Assembly: GCA_934294885.1 (NCBI GenBank)
Contig: CAKRAK010000016.1
Location: forward strand, 1-61,382
DNA: 61,382 nucleotides
Direction: 5' to 3'
Source: an uncultured Lachnospiraceae bacterium
Lineage (GTDB): Bacteria; Bacillota; Clostridia; Lachnospirales; Lachnospiraceae
Numbering within the stretch: position 1 is the first letter of the stretch; each line of letters opens with the position of its first letter. The translations under genes were made by a program, and so were the position numbers. Shown piece after piece: positions 15,867 through 24,825 of this stretch. The notes under the pieces are model-generated. The model was not told the DNA's origin. It worked only from the letters and a program-made list of their open reading frames with translations, and did not search any database.

Positions 15867-16667
15867 ATGAGTTTTTTAAAAGGTAAAACTGCCATCATAA
15901 CCGGCGGCGGTCGTGCAACATTAGCAGACGGAAGCTGCGGTTCCATTGGATACGGAATTGCAACAGCCTATGCAAAAGAAGGTGCAAATCTCGTTATTAC
16001 AGGTAGAAATGTACAGAAGCTGGAAGATGCAAAAGCAGAATTAGAGGAAAAATACAATATCAAGGTTCTTGCTGTTCAGGCTGACATCAGTGCAGGTGCA
16101 GATAATGAATCAATTGTCAATAATGTGATCAAACAAACAATTGATACATTTGGCCATATTGATGTTCTTATCAATAATGCACAGGCATCGGCATCAGGTG
16201 TAACCTTAGCAGAGCATACAACAGACCAGTTTAATCTGGCTATGTACTCCGGTTTATATGCTGCATTTTATTATATGAAAGCATGTTATCCATATCTGAA
16301 AGAGACAAAAGGTTCCGTTATTAACTTTGCTTCCGGAGCCGGTCTGTTCGGTAACTTCGGGCAATGCGCTTATGCCGCCGCTAAGGAAGGTATTCGTGGT
16401 CTTACGAGAGTTGCGGCTACCGAATGGGGTCCGGATGGAATTAATGTAAATATCGTTTGTCCCCTTGCCTGGACATCACAGCTGGAAAATTTCGAAAAGG
16501 CATATCCGGATGCATTTAAAGCAAATGTAAAGATGCCTCCTATGGGACATTACGGAAATGTTGAAACGGAAATTGGCCGTGTCTGTGTACAGCTTGCTTC
16601 TCCTGACTTCAAATATATGACCGGTGAGACTCTTACATTAGAAGGCGGTTTAGGTCAAAGACCTTAA
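15867..16667 (+). CDS. SDR-family oxidoreductase
   Basis: A 266-aa Rossmann-fold NAD(P)-dependent dehydrogenase. The glycine-rich cofactor motif is unusually long (GGGRATLADGSCGSIGYGIA, about 14-33). NNAQAS replaces the usual NNAG; a catalytic Tyr-Lys pair is seen in YAAAKEG, with Ser in NFASGAG. The C-terminal GETLTLEGGLGQRP closes the fold. The substrate is unknown; insertions between the glycines occur in enoyl-reductase-like and some hydroxysteroid-type SDRs. The start at 15867 follows AAAGGAGGT; an in-frame ATG at 15837 lacks a ribosome site. Confidence 0.9.
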   Translation: MSFLKGKTAIITGGGRATLADGSCGSIGYGIATAYAKEGANLVITGRNVQKLEDAKAELEEKYNIKVLAVQADISAGADNESIVNNVIKQTIDTFGHIDVLINNAQASASGVTLAEHTTDQFNLAMYSGLYAAFYYMKACYPYLKETKGSVINFASGAGLFGNFGQCAYAAAKEGIRGLTRVAATEWGPDGINVNIVCPLAWTSQLENFEKAYPDAFKANVKMPPMGHYGNVETEIGRVCVQLASPDFKYMTGETLTLEGGLGQRP

Positions 16668-16690
16668 TAAGTGCTTTTCCCCGTCACCAT

Positions 16691-16760
16691 AATAGAAAAA
16701 GAACCCTTTGTAATACCCATTCTCCTTGGAATCCATATTACATCGGGTTCTTTTTCTATT
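16691..16760. terminator. Bidirectional terminator
   Basis: AATAGAAAAAGAACCC pairs with GGGTTCTTTTTCTATT, with an inner TGTAAT/ATTACA stem. It serves the SDR gene and the convergent surface-protein gene, whose stop codon lies in the stem. Confidence 0.85.
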
Positions 16761-19700
16761 ATTTTAATTTCCACTTGGCATAAATTGTCTTATTTCCAAT
16801 AGTACCCTTTTTCACCTGATAAGTTCGTTTTGTACACTTTTTATCTGTATACCAGCCTTGGAAAATATAGCCTGCCCGGGTTGGTGTCCGATAAGTAAAG
16901 CTATTGGTTGTAACCGTATAGACCGAAGGATTATTTTTATTATTTTTTCCTCCATTTAACACGTAAGTAATCCTATATTTGGTAGGCGTCCATTTTGCAT
17001 ATAACTTTTTACTGCCAACACTACCCTTTTTAATCTGGGTAACACGATGCTTGAATCCGGCATCCGTATACCAGCCAGCAAATGTATAACCTCTTTTCTT
17101 CGGATATCTTAATGTAATGGTATCAGTCTTATATGTGTAGGTTGCAGGATTATCTACATGATTGGTTCCACCATTCAACACATAATTAAGCTTATAATTA
17201 TATAATTTCCATTTTGTGTATAACGTAACAGTCTTTGCAGTACTGCTATTTGCAAACAAACTTAAATCCGCCTGATTTTTATAAAAATTACCATCGGAAT
17301 CTGACCAGCCTGTAAAATAATATCCAACACGTTTGAATTGGTTCTCCGGCAGCTTTGCACCATCCCGATAGGTTCCGGAAACGGAGGTCATACTGCCGGA
17401 GGTGGCATAACGCCCCTCAAATTTTATGGAATACTTATTTGCTGTCCATTTTGCATAAATAGAAATCTTACCGGATGCATCCAATAATGTCTGTACATTA
17501 TCACTTGCAATATATGATACAGGATTCTTATAGGAAGCATCACCGTACCAACCGCCAAATGTATATCCGGCTCTTACAGGAGCCTTTAAGATAATTTTTG
17601 TTCCTGTATACTGCAATGGATTGTCTGCATGATTTTTTCCCTTTCCCAAAACATAATTTATATCATATGTTTTTGCACTATCAGCCTTGTAAGCTATCGT
17701 ATAATGAGAATATCGGTCTGTTTCAAAGGTTACACAATGGGCTGTTTCGTCATATACGGCAGCTAACGTATCACACGCTCCGTCATGTTCCCTTATAATT
17801 TCATATTGCTGATATCCGAAAAAGGAAGCATTTTCATCTAATTGCAAAGAAACCGACATCGGTTCTGACAATTCTTCCCTTGGTGTTACCCACGCATCCT
17901 CATGGCCAACCCTGTCAATGACTTCATTTAAACCCAGATCCAGAGTCGCTCCAACTTCATAATTATCCTTTAACTGTTCCTTTACAGCACTTAGTTCCTC
18001 TGCATCTAAGTCTGTATCCTTCACAGTAAACCGTGCAATTCCATTCAGATTATCCCTTGGAATTTCCATTGTAACATTAGAGATTATTTCTGTTCCTTCA
18101 ACATCCACCTCATTATCCGCAGATATAAAATTGCAGGATACATGAACAGGATTAGATGGCATAACAAACAAATACGTTCCCGGTTTTTCTAATGGTTTTA
18201 CTACCTCCTCACTGTTATTTCCATTGAATTGGAAGGTTCCCTTTTCATATCGATAGCCGTAATCAGGAACCAATGTAAAATAAACCTCTGTTCCTTCCTC
18301 AAACCAGTATTCCCCTCTGTTCTCAAGTCCCTCTGCCATCAATCCGCTGCCGGCAGATATTTCAAAGTTACCGTTTTTTACTAAGTCATCGTCCTGAGCA
18401 TCCTGAGCATCCATCCGGTACGCTAATGAATACAGGGTTCTTGTTGTGGATTTAAAATAAATACCGGTTCCGTCTTCCTTCATTTTAAACAGATACCTGC
18501 CTTTTGTATCCGAGCAGTTATCTACAATATAAGGAATCCCATTCTCTTCTGTGCGTTCCATGTCAGATATGGACTTAATCCCCTGAGTATTTACGTAATC
18601 CTGCATCCTTCCTTCCGCAGGTATCGTCAATATCTCATTTGCTTCATTATAATACCTTGCTTGCAGCATACCATCTGAAATAGTTGTCTTATCTTCAGAT
18701 GCAATATTAAAACCACCACCGGTTTGTACCGAAACATGATTTACCTGTTCAAACGCAGTTTTACAATTTATCTGAATATCCGCCTCATCTCTTGCCGATA
18801 CGCTTCCGTAATTTTCAAAAGCTGTACCGGTAGTATATATTTCATACGAGCCACTTACCAATTCAACAAAACTGCCATCATCAATGGAATTGTCATTTCT
18901 CAGACAGGCTTCAAATACGGAGCCTTCAATAGGTTGTTCTTTCGTACCTATGTAAATTCTGCCAATATCACCGGTTGAAAAGCCTCTTGATTTTATCTTT
19001 CCATTCAGCCAAAGAGAGGAACCAAATGTACCTCCCCCGGACACCATAAATTTTCCTTTTCCGTCAGTGGAACAAAATGAATATCCGGAATCATCTGCGG
19101 CAATTGATACAGGAACAATCTCCTCTATGTGACTGTCCACACCATCTTCTCCATAGTTTAAGCCGGTATTTACAAGAACCGTTCCTTCTCCCTTTGTTTC
19201 AATGGATGACAACTGGTGGATATGCGCCTTTATAAGAGCATCCTTCTCTTCCTCCGACACATCCTCCCTATCCAATATGTCTCTTCTTATTCCTGTTCCG
19301 CGAACCGGATCAATTACAACCCGCCCCTCCTCATCTACATAAATTGCGAAAGAATCAGACATTGTGTCAGGAACACAAATACGTTCATCCTGTTCTGTGT
19401 CCGGATTATCTGTAATGGTACTATCGAACACGGTGATACCATCAACATTTACCAAGAAGTTGTTATCCCCCTCATCCGGTATTTCCGAACCACCGTCATT
19501 TCCATATTCCACATGAATCACGTACAGAGTCTGCGTTACCGGAAATGTATATACAAATACTCCATTCTGCTCCGTACATTTACCATCATAGGCTGTATTC
19601 TGCATACCCTCATCTTCATATACCGTAACACCTGTAATCTGTCTGTTTCCTACCGGGGTCACTGTTATCACAGCGGTTCCACCCATATCAACATTCCGCT

Positions 19701-19938
19701 CCCATACGGCACCCCCTGCATCTGCATTAGTGGGGTCAAAAGCAATTACCTCACCGGCGATTCCCGATTCATCCGTAATCTGATATGTAATCTCTGCGTC
19801 AGCCAAATCCGAGGCAGAACACTTCAAAGAAGTAAACTGCTCCTGTTCCTCCCCTCTGACTATGTTTGCCGGAATCAAAGATAAAATCATAACAAACACA
19901 AGAAACACAGCCAGCTCTCTTTTCATCCCTTTTCTCAT
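16759..19938 (-). CDS. Large secreted protein with C-terminal InlB-type repeats
   Basis: A 1059-aa protein with a signal peptide (MKRELAVFLVFVMILSLIPA, cleavage near 28), a long unassigned region of about 700 residues rich in beta structure and acidic residues, then four to five InlB-type (Flg_new) repeats from about 755 to the end, each with the YTFGGWYGD or YTFAGWYTD signature and closing KLYAKW. There is no LPXTG motif. It shares only the repeat type with the proteins at 436-9826; its C-terminus lacks their FnIII-like cassette. A surface role is inferred. The start follows AGGAGGAG. Confidence 0.85.
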   Translation of the reverse strand: MRKGMKRELAVFLVFVMILSLIPANIVRGEEQEQFTSLKCSASDLADAEITYQITDESGIAGEVIAFDPTNADAGGAVWERNVDMGGTAVITVTPVGNRQITGVTVYEDEGMQNTAYDGKCTEQNGVFVYTFPVTQTLYVIHVEYGNDGGSEIPDEGDNNFLVNVDGITVFDSTITDNPDTEQDERICVPDTMSDSFAIYVDEEGRVVIDPVRGTGIRRDILDREDVSEEEKDALIKAHIHQLSSIETKGEGTVLVNTGLNYGEDGVDSHIEEIVPVSIAADDSGYSFCSTDGKGKFMVSGGGTFGSSLWLNGKIKSRGFSTGDIGRIYIGTKEQPIEGSVFEACLRNDNSIDDGSFVELVSGSYEIYTTGTAFENYGSVSARDEADIQINCKTAFEQVNHVSVQTGGGFNIASEDKTTISDGMLQARYYNEANEILTIPAEGRMQDYVNTQGIKSISDMERTEENGIPYIVDNCSDTKGRYLFKMKEDGTGIYFKSTTRTLYSLAYRMDAQDAQDDDLVKNGNFEISAGSGLMAEGLENRGEYWFEEGTEVYFTLVPDYGYRYEKGTFQFNGNNSEEVVKPLEKPGTYLFVMPSNPVHVSCNFISADNEVDVEGTEIISNVTMEIPRDNLNGIARFTVKDTDLDAEELSAVKEQLKDNYEVGATLDLGLNEVIDRVGHEDAWVTPREELSEPMSVSLQLDENASFFGYQQYEIIREHDGACDTLAAVYDETAHCVTFETDRYSHYTIAYKADSAKTYDINYVLGKGKNHADNPLQYTGTKIILKAPVRAGYTFGGWYGDASYKNPVSYIASDNVQTLLDASGKISIYAKWTANKYSIKFEGRYATSGSMTSVSGTYRDGAKLPENQFKRVGYYFTGWSDSDGNFYKNQADLSLFANSSTAKTVTLYTKWKLYNYKLNYVLNGGTNHVDNPATYTYKTDTITLRYPKKRGYTFAGWYTDAGFKHRVTQIKKGSVGSKKLYAKWTPTKYRITYVLNGGKNNKNNPSVYTVTTNSFTYRTPTRAGYIFQGWYTDKKCTKRTYQVKKGTIGNKTIYAKWKLK

Positions 19939-20092
19939 ACAACTCCTCCTATCTCAATACAAATATAGCCAAATTATACAAAAAACAGGGGGAATCAGAC
20001 AGTTTACATTTGTCTCATTTTACTTTTTTCAAATAATAATCATTCCATCAGGCAAAAAGCATCACAAAAAGCGAAGAAAAAAAGTGATGAAA

Positions 20093-21520
20093 TCATTCAC
20101 CACTTTTCCACTTAAAATAAAATTGTATCATTCCAATTCGAGTATTGGTATTTGTTTTTTGATTCAAGGAAGATATATGACGATATAATGCCGTTCTGGA
20201 CATTGCCAGAGAAGCTGCCAATTCCTGAGCACCATCATCCGACTCTAACAGAGCCTTTAATACTTCCGCCTCCCGGTCGGTTAATCGAAACTGCTGAACA
20301 AAGCTGTCAAATTTATCCTCGTCAGCTTCTCCTAAGCTTTCTTTAAGTGCCACCTGACTTTGGTTGTAGCAACGAACATACACCCACATCATCACATTTA
20401 CCAAGGCAAATAACACAATTGCAATCATTACTATCCATACATGGCTTTTTCTCGATAACAGAAACATAGAAATAGCCGTTGCCAAAAAGGCACAAAGGTT
20501 ATTGGTTGCACGACCCAACCCCACCCAAAGCTTAGGACGTTTCATGTATCGTGCCAATTCTATAAAACCTGCTGTAAAATACACAACAAAAAATCCGGCA
20601 GCCAGATAAAATACTAACAGACCAATAATAAAACTTCCTCCTAACTGAAGAATTACGATACAGATAGTTGCCAGCGATGTAATCATATACATAAAAACAT
20701 GCATATATTTTCGTTCATTCAAATCGAATAACAATCCGGCAGCCAATCCACTTAAAGCCAGAATCAACCGCGGCCATTGTCCAATATTGAAGCTGCCTGA
20801 CGCATGAACCATAGTGACAGCATTATCAAGAGTTGAAAAAATACAGGTCATTAAAGATACACATAGAATCAAAGAGGTACCGGCAATTACCAAATTTTCC
20901 GGAGCCTTATCATTTTTCGGATTCTGTTCCTCAACATCAGTATCCGCCTTTGTATTTTCTTTTACACAAATCCACCCAATTGCAATTCCGGCTATGGCAA
21001 TTATAATTGTCTGAATCCTGTTATCCACCACAAAATTATTGTTGATAAACTGAAGGAAAACACCTATCGCATAGGAAAAACCAATATAGCAGGATAAATA
21101 TCGACTGCCTCTTGTATTTTTGTACATCAGGTAACAAACTGCTGACCCCAAAACACCAAGCACAAAAAAGAGGAAAAAACCGGCAAGCATTGTTAATTGA
21201 TAACTCATATGCTGTAGAACTACAAATAAGGCAAGCTCTGATACAATCAGCATCCCCACAAGCCATATTTTCTTTTCTCTAATCGACAAACACCGGCTTA
21301 TATAATCATAACCGATAAAGCCCAGAGCACTCACACCCAAAATACAATTCTGTGCAAATACAACACCATGGGAATCGGTTGCATATCCTATCATTTCATC
21401 AAACAAATATTCGATTCCTAAAAATATGAAATTAAAAATTGCCAATGCAATGACAGCCAAAACAATTCCGTTATTGGAATTTTCCTTGTATTTATTCCAT
21501 AATATCAACATCTTCACCAC
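20093..21520 (-). CDS. Membrane protein with C-terminal LuxR-type helix-turn-helix
   Basis: About 475 aa: some twelve hydrophobic segments (about 15-390) resembling an MFS-like transporter, then a cytoplasmic LuxR/GerE DNA-binding domain (about 410-470) with LTDREAEVLKALLES and a recognition region ELAASLAMSRTALYRHIS. Such proteins are thought to be membrane-anchored one-component regulators; the signal is unknown. The proposed GTG start lies inside the end of thiC in another frame (an alternative ATG is 21511), so translation is probably coupled to thiC, hinting at a link with thiamine or with a molecule sensed through the membrane part. Confidence 0.82.
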   Translation of the reverse strand: MVKMLILWNKYKENSNNGIVLAVIALAIFNFIFLGIEYLFDEMIGYATDSHGVVFAQNCILGVSALGFIGYDYISRCLSIREKKIWLVGMLIVSELALFVVLQHMSYQLTMLAGFFLFFVLGVLGSAVCYLMYKNTRGSRYLSCYIGFSYAIGVFLQFINNNFVVDNRIQTIIIAIAGIAIGWICVKENTKADTDVEEQNPKNDKAPENLVIAGTSLILCVSLMTCIFSTLDNAVTMVHASGSFNIGQWPRLILALSGLAAGLLFDLNERKYMHVFMYMITSLATICIVILQLGGSFIIGLLVFYLAAGFFVVYFTAGFIELARYMKRPKLWVGLGRATNNLCAFLATAISMFLLSRKSHVWIVMIAIVLFALVNVMMWVYVRCYNQSQVALKESLGEADEDKFDSFVQQFRLTDREAEVLKALLESDDGAQELAASLAMSRTALYRHISSLNQKTNTNTRIGMIQFYFKWKSGE

Positions 21521-22796
21521 GTAGTATTTTATTAATGTTTCTTACTGCACACATCTTTCCGCACATTGTACAGGTATCTTCCTTTTCCGGTGTGGACTCT
21601 GCACGATAACGTCTAGCTTTTTCCGGATCCATTGCCAATTCAAACTGTTTTTCCCAATCCAGATTCCTACGGGCTTCACTCATCTCATGATCCCAGTCTG
21701 CTGCATGAGGAATGCCTTTGGCAATATCTGCTGCGTGGGCAGCAATCTTAGATGCAATGATACCCTCTTTTACATCTTCTACAGTTGGCAGTCTCAAATG
21801 CTCTGCCGGTGTAACATAACATAAAAATGATGCTCCGTATGTAGCGGCAATGGCACCACCAATTGCCGATGTAATATGGTCATAACCGGGAGCTACATCT
21901 GTAACCAAAGGTCCTAACACATAGAATGGGGCACCCTTACATACCGTCTGTTCAATCTCCATATTGGCACGAATCTGATTCAAAGGCATATGTCCCGGTC
22001 CCTCAATCATAACCTGTACATCCTTGTCCCATGCACGCTGTGTCAGTTCACCCAGAGTTACCAGTTCGCTGATCTGGGATATATCTCCGGCATCCTCAAT
22101 TCCACCCGGGCGACAGGCATCGCCTAAGGAAATGGTTACATCATATTCTCTACAGATATCCAATATCTCATCATAATATTCGAAAAAAGGATTCTCATTA
22201 CCGGTCAATTCCATCCATGCAAATATTAAAGATCCACCTCTGGAAACAATATTCATATGACGCTTGGTCTCTTTGAAACGCTGTGCCGTAGCCTTATTGA
22301 TTCCACAGTGAATCGTCATAAAATCCACGCCGTCTTCAGCATGCATCCGGACAACGTCAATCCATTCCTTTGCTGTTATGGCCTTTAATGCCTTGTTGTA
22401 ATAAACGATTGCATCATAGATTGGAACGGTTCCGATAATGGCAGAACATTCAGTTGTCAGCTTGGTTCTGAATTTTCTTGTATCTCCAAAGGAACTTAAA
22501 TCCATAATAGACTCTGCTCCTAATTTAATTGCCTCCTGTACCTTCTGCATCTCAACATCCAAATCCAGGCAATCCTTTGAAGTTCCCAGATTAACGTTAA
22601 TCTTTGTCTTTAATTTACTGCCGATTCCGTATGGCTTTAAACACTTATGATTCTTATTTGCCGGAATGGCAACCTGTCCCTTTGCAACCAACTCACGTAG
22701 CATGTCCGCATCCATATTCTCATACTCTGCTACTGCCTTCATCTCTTCTGTAATAATACCTTTTCTCGCTGCATCCATTTGTGTTGTATAATCCAT
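21492..22796 (-). CDS. thiC: Phosphomethylpyrimidine synthase ThiC
   Basis: A 434-aa radical-SAM-type enzyme that converts aminoimidazole ribotide to hydroxymethylpyrimidine phosphate, the pyrimidine branch of thiamine synthesis. Family motifs: DLSSFGDTRKFR, MTIHCGINKATAQRF, GDACRPGGIEDAGD, MIEGPGHMPLNQI, and the C-terminal cluster CTMCGKMC that binds the 4Fe-4S centre. The length matches the short form lacking the plant/proteobacterial N-terminal domain. The start follows AAGGAGAAAGTT. No other thi gene is near, and no TPP riboswitch is visible in the 124 nt upstream. Confidence 0.97.
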   Translation of the reverse strand: MDYTTQMDAARKGIITEEMKAVAEYENMDADMLRELVAKGQVAIPANKNHKCLKPYGIGSKLKTKINVNLGTSKDCLDLDVEMQKVQEAIKLGAESIMDLSSFGDTRKFRTKLTTECSAIIGTVPIYDAIVYYNKALKAITAKEWIDVVRMHAEDGVDFMTIHCGINKATAQRFKETKRHMNIVSRGGSLIFAWMELTGNENPFFEYYDEILDICREYDVTISLGDACRPGGIEDAGDISQISELVTLGELTQRAWDKDVQVMIEGPGHMPLNQIRANMEIEQTVCKGAPFYVLGPLVTDVAPGYDHITSAIGGAIAATYGASFLCYVTPAEHLRLPTVEDVKEGIIASKIAAHAADIAKGIPHAADWDHEMSEARRNLDWEKQFELAMDPEKARRYRAESTPEKEDTCTMCGKMCAVRNINKILRGEDVDIME

Positions 22797-22874
22797 AACT
22801 TTCTCCTTGTTTCCTTAATTTTTAATGATTAAAAACCTATCTTTATTATATGAAAAGATTCCAAATAAAGCAAC

Positions 22875-22912
22875 AAAAAGGCTGATTAATGACAAATCTT
22901 ATTAATCAGCCT
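22875..22912 (-). terminator. Intrinsic terminator after the cysteine-rich gene
   Basis: Perfect 12-bp stem AGGCTGATTAAT/ATTAATCAGCCT followed on the minus strand by TTTTTG. It separates the gene at 22921 from thiC. Confidence 0.9.
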
Positions 22913-22920
22913 GATATATA

Positions 22921-23880
22921 TTAAGGTTCCGGAGTTGGTGTTGTCTCGGAAATAACAACCGTATTATCTGCCGATGCGCCAAAATTACAGCCTCCCTGAC
23001 AGCCACCGGTATTCCAATCTTTTTTATGATTTTCTTCACAAAATGGCTTTCCAAGGTCTAACGGTTTAATTTCCAAATTCAACAAATCACCTGCTACAAA
23101 ACGCATGCAGTCCGAATTATCCGGAGATAAAATACTTCCTTTCGGAGTCTCGATTTTTCCTGCGCTTTCCACCTTATATCCGGCATAGTACAAACTTTGC
23201 AATACAAGAGTCAATCCCACTGTAACGGTACTGTCACTGGTACTGAAATCTAAGATTTTACCATAACTGTACATGTTGATGCCCTGGGGAACACGGTTAT
23301 TATCCTGGGTAAATCCAACAAAATTAATAACCGGAATCGGAGTTGTACCGGTTGTGTTATAACCCAGTCCATAAGGTGCAAAAATTTCCAATTCCACTGA
23401 AGTAGGATTCGTATCCTCATCATAGGTTGCCGCTGTTGTTGCCGGTGGGAGATAAACAACCTCCGGAGGATAAATAGTTGCAACCAATCTGCAATTATCA
23501 TCATACAACCGGATTGCAAATTCAAGGGAAATATTCGATAACGTAATCAAATAACAATTTGCACGTCCGGTAATCGCTTCAATCTGTACATTACCGGTAC
23601 CATAGGTATATGCTGCATTTAATACCTGAACACTTGCATTGGTAACGGTAGGATAAGTGGTGGCAATATCTACTCCCAGACCAAAGGTAGTACAAAGATT
23701 AATGCCGATTTCATCATAAATCAATGGTGCATACAAGCTCAATTTGTTCGGCTCTCCGCAAATAGGATTTGCACAGACATCATGACATTTGTTGCAGGTA
23801 CCGGAACGACTGCTGCCATTCATGGATTGCACCACCGAACTGACAATTCTCGGTTTGGAGGAACATTTACATTTTGACAT
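22921..23880 (-). CDS. Cysteine-rich protein of unknown function, 319 aa
   Basis: I do not recognise the family. The N-terminus is Cys-rich (MSKCKCSSKPR, CNKCHDVCANPICG). The middle (50-270) is hydrophobic/Thr-rich and probably beta-sheet, and the C-terminus has FCEENH and GGCQGGCNFG. There is no signal peptide or membrane segment. Cys-rich ends around a beta core recall spore-coat or exosporium proteins, but that is only a possibility. It diverges from the gene at 23970 across about 90 bp and has its own terminator. Confidence 0.75.
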   Translation of the reverse strand: MSKCKCSSKPRIVSSVVQSMNGSSRSGTCNKCHDVCANPICGEPNKLSLYAPLIYDEIGINLCTTFGLGVDIATTYPTVTNASVQVLNAAYTYGTGNVQIEAITGRANCYLITLSNISLEFAIRLYDDNCRLVATIYPPEVVYLPPATTAATYDEDTNPTSVELEIFAPYGLGYNTTGTTPIPVINFVGFTQDNNRVPQGINMYSYGKILDFSTSDSTVTVGLTLVLQSLYYAGYKVESAGKIETPKGSILSPDNSDCMRFVAGDLLNLEIKPLDLGKPFCEENHKKDWNTGGCQGGCNFGASADNTVVISETTPTPEP

Positions 23881-23969
23881 AATGAATTTCCTTTTATTGT
23901 TTACTACATAATATGTTCTATTTTTTGATTTGTGACCATAAAGATAATAAAAACAAACCGGGATTTTCT

Positions 23970-24737
23970 ATGAGCACTTATCACGAAATTCAACAGGGTG
24001 TGGGATATTTCCTCTATCTGAACAAGCACCAAATCGTACTGAAAACAATCAACAAGGATATCATTGGCAGACCGTTAATTCTGGCCTCCGATTATCTGAC
24101 AGGCTTTTCCTCCACATTATACAACAGCTCCGTTTACTATTCCTATATAAATGAAAAACAGCAGCTGGTTGTGCGTGCATCCAAAAATACAGAAACCTTA
24201 TATCACTTAGATTCCCTTACGGATACCGTTTTTATTGAAACCCATATCCTTTCCTTCCAAAAAAAGTTATTTTTATTCTATGTAGAGAAAACAGATAACA
24301 TCTATCATATAAAATGTCTCTGTCCTTTTGAAGACAATCTTTATTTTAGCCCGGATGAGACCTACAAGCTATGTCCGAACATCCATTCCATATCCGGTAG
24401 AGAAAATCTGTCCGTAACCGTTTCCAATGATTTTGTGGAAAATCAGTATATTATGGATGAGCATCTGACCTTAACAAGGCTTAACCGGGAAGACTTTAAA
24501 ACCATACAAGCCACAAAGGAAAGCGTTGCCTCCCTGCAAGGTAAATTACAGGCAGAGGAGGAACAACATCAAAGAGAAATCGAACAGCTTTATAATAGAA
24601 TCTCTGATATGGAAACAACCATTGAAAAACAGCAGACCATGCTGCAAAGTGCCACGGAACAATATGAAGAATTGATGAATGTTGCCTCCTGCTACAGGGA
24701 CGAAGCAATCAAATGGAGAAGCAAGCTTTCCACATGA
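23970..24737 (+). CDS. Unknown protein with C-terminal coiled coil, 255 aa
   Basis: Not recognised. The first 175 residues look like repeated beta strands with a propeller-like rhythm (YFLYLNKHQIVLKTINKD, FYVEKTDNIYHIKCLC), followed by about 70 residues of coiled coil (LQGKLQAEEEQHQREIEQLY). There is no signal peptide or membrane segment. An upstream in-frame ATG at 23913 lacks a ribosome site; the start at 23970 is chosen for its weak site and position. Its divergent arrangement with the Cys-rich gene suggests a shared function, possibly in a cell-envelope or spore structure (speculative). Confidence 0.65.
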   Translation: MSTYHEIQQGVGYFLYLNKHQIVLKTINKDIIGRPLILASDYLTGFSSTLYNSSVYYSYINEKQQLVVRASKNTETLYHLDSLTDTVFIETHILSFQKKLFLFYVEKTDNIYHIKCLCPFEDNLYFSPDETYKLCPNIHSISGRENLSVTVSNDFVENQYIMDEHLTLTRLNREDFKTIQATKESVASLQGKLQAEEEQHQREIEQLYNRISDMETTIEKQQTMLQSATEQYEELMNVASCYRDEAIKWRSKLST

Positions 24738-24759
24738 TAAGCCTTTATGTCAGAAAAAT

Positions 24760-24808
24760 AAGCCGGCATATAGAAATTCATATAAACATGAACTCTACAT
24801 ACCGGCTT
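24760..24808 (-). terminator. Terminator of the PPIase lipoprotein gene
   Basis: AAGCCGG/CCGGCTT stem with extended AT pairing inside, followed on the minus strand by TTATTTTTC. Confidence 0.7.
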
Positions 24809-24825
24809 CTGAAAAATAAATATCG

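Noticed and set aside
22797..22920. TPP riboswitch before thiC
   Set aside because: Neither CTGAGA nor the GATCTGGATAATGCC-type half is present by eye.
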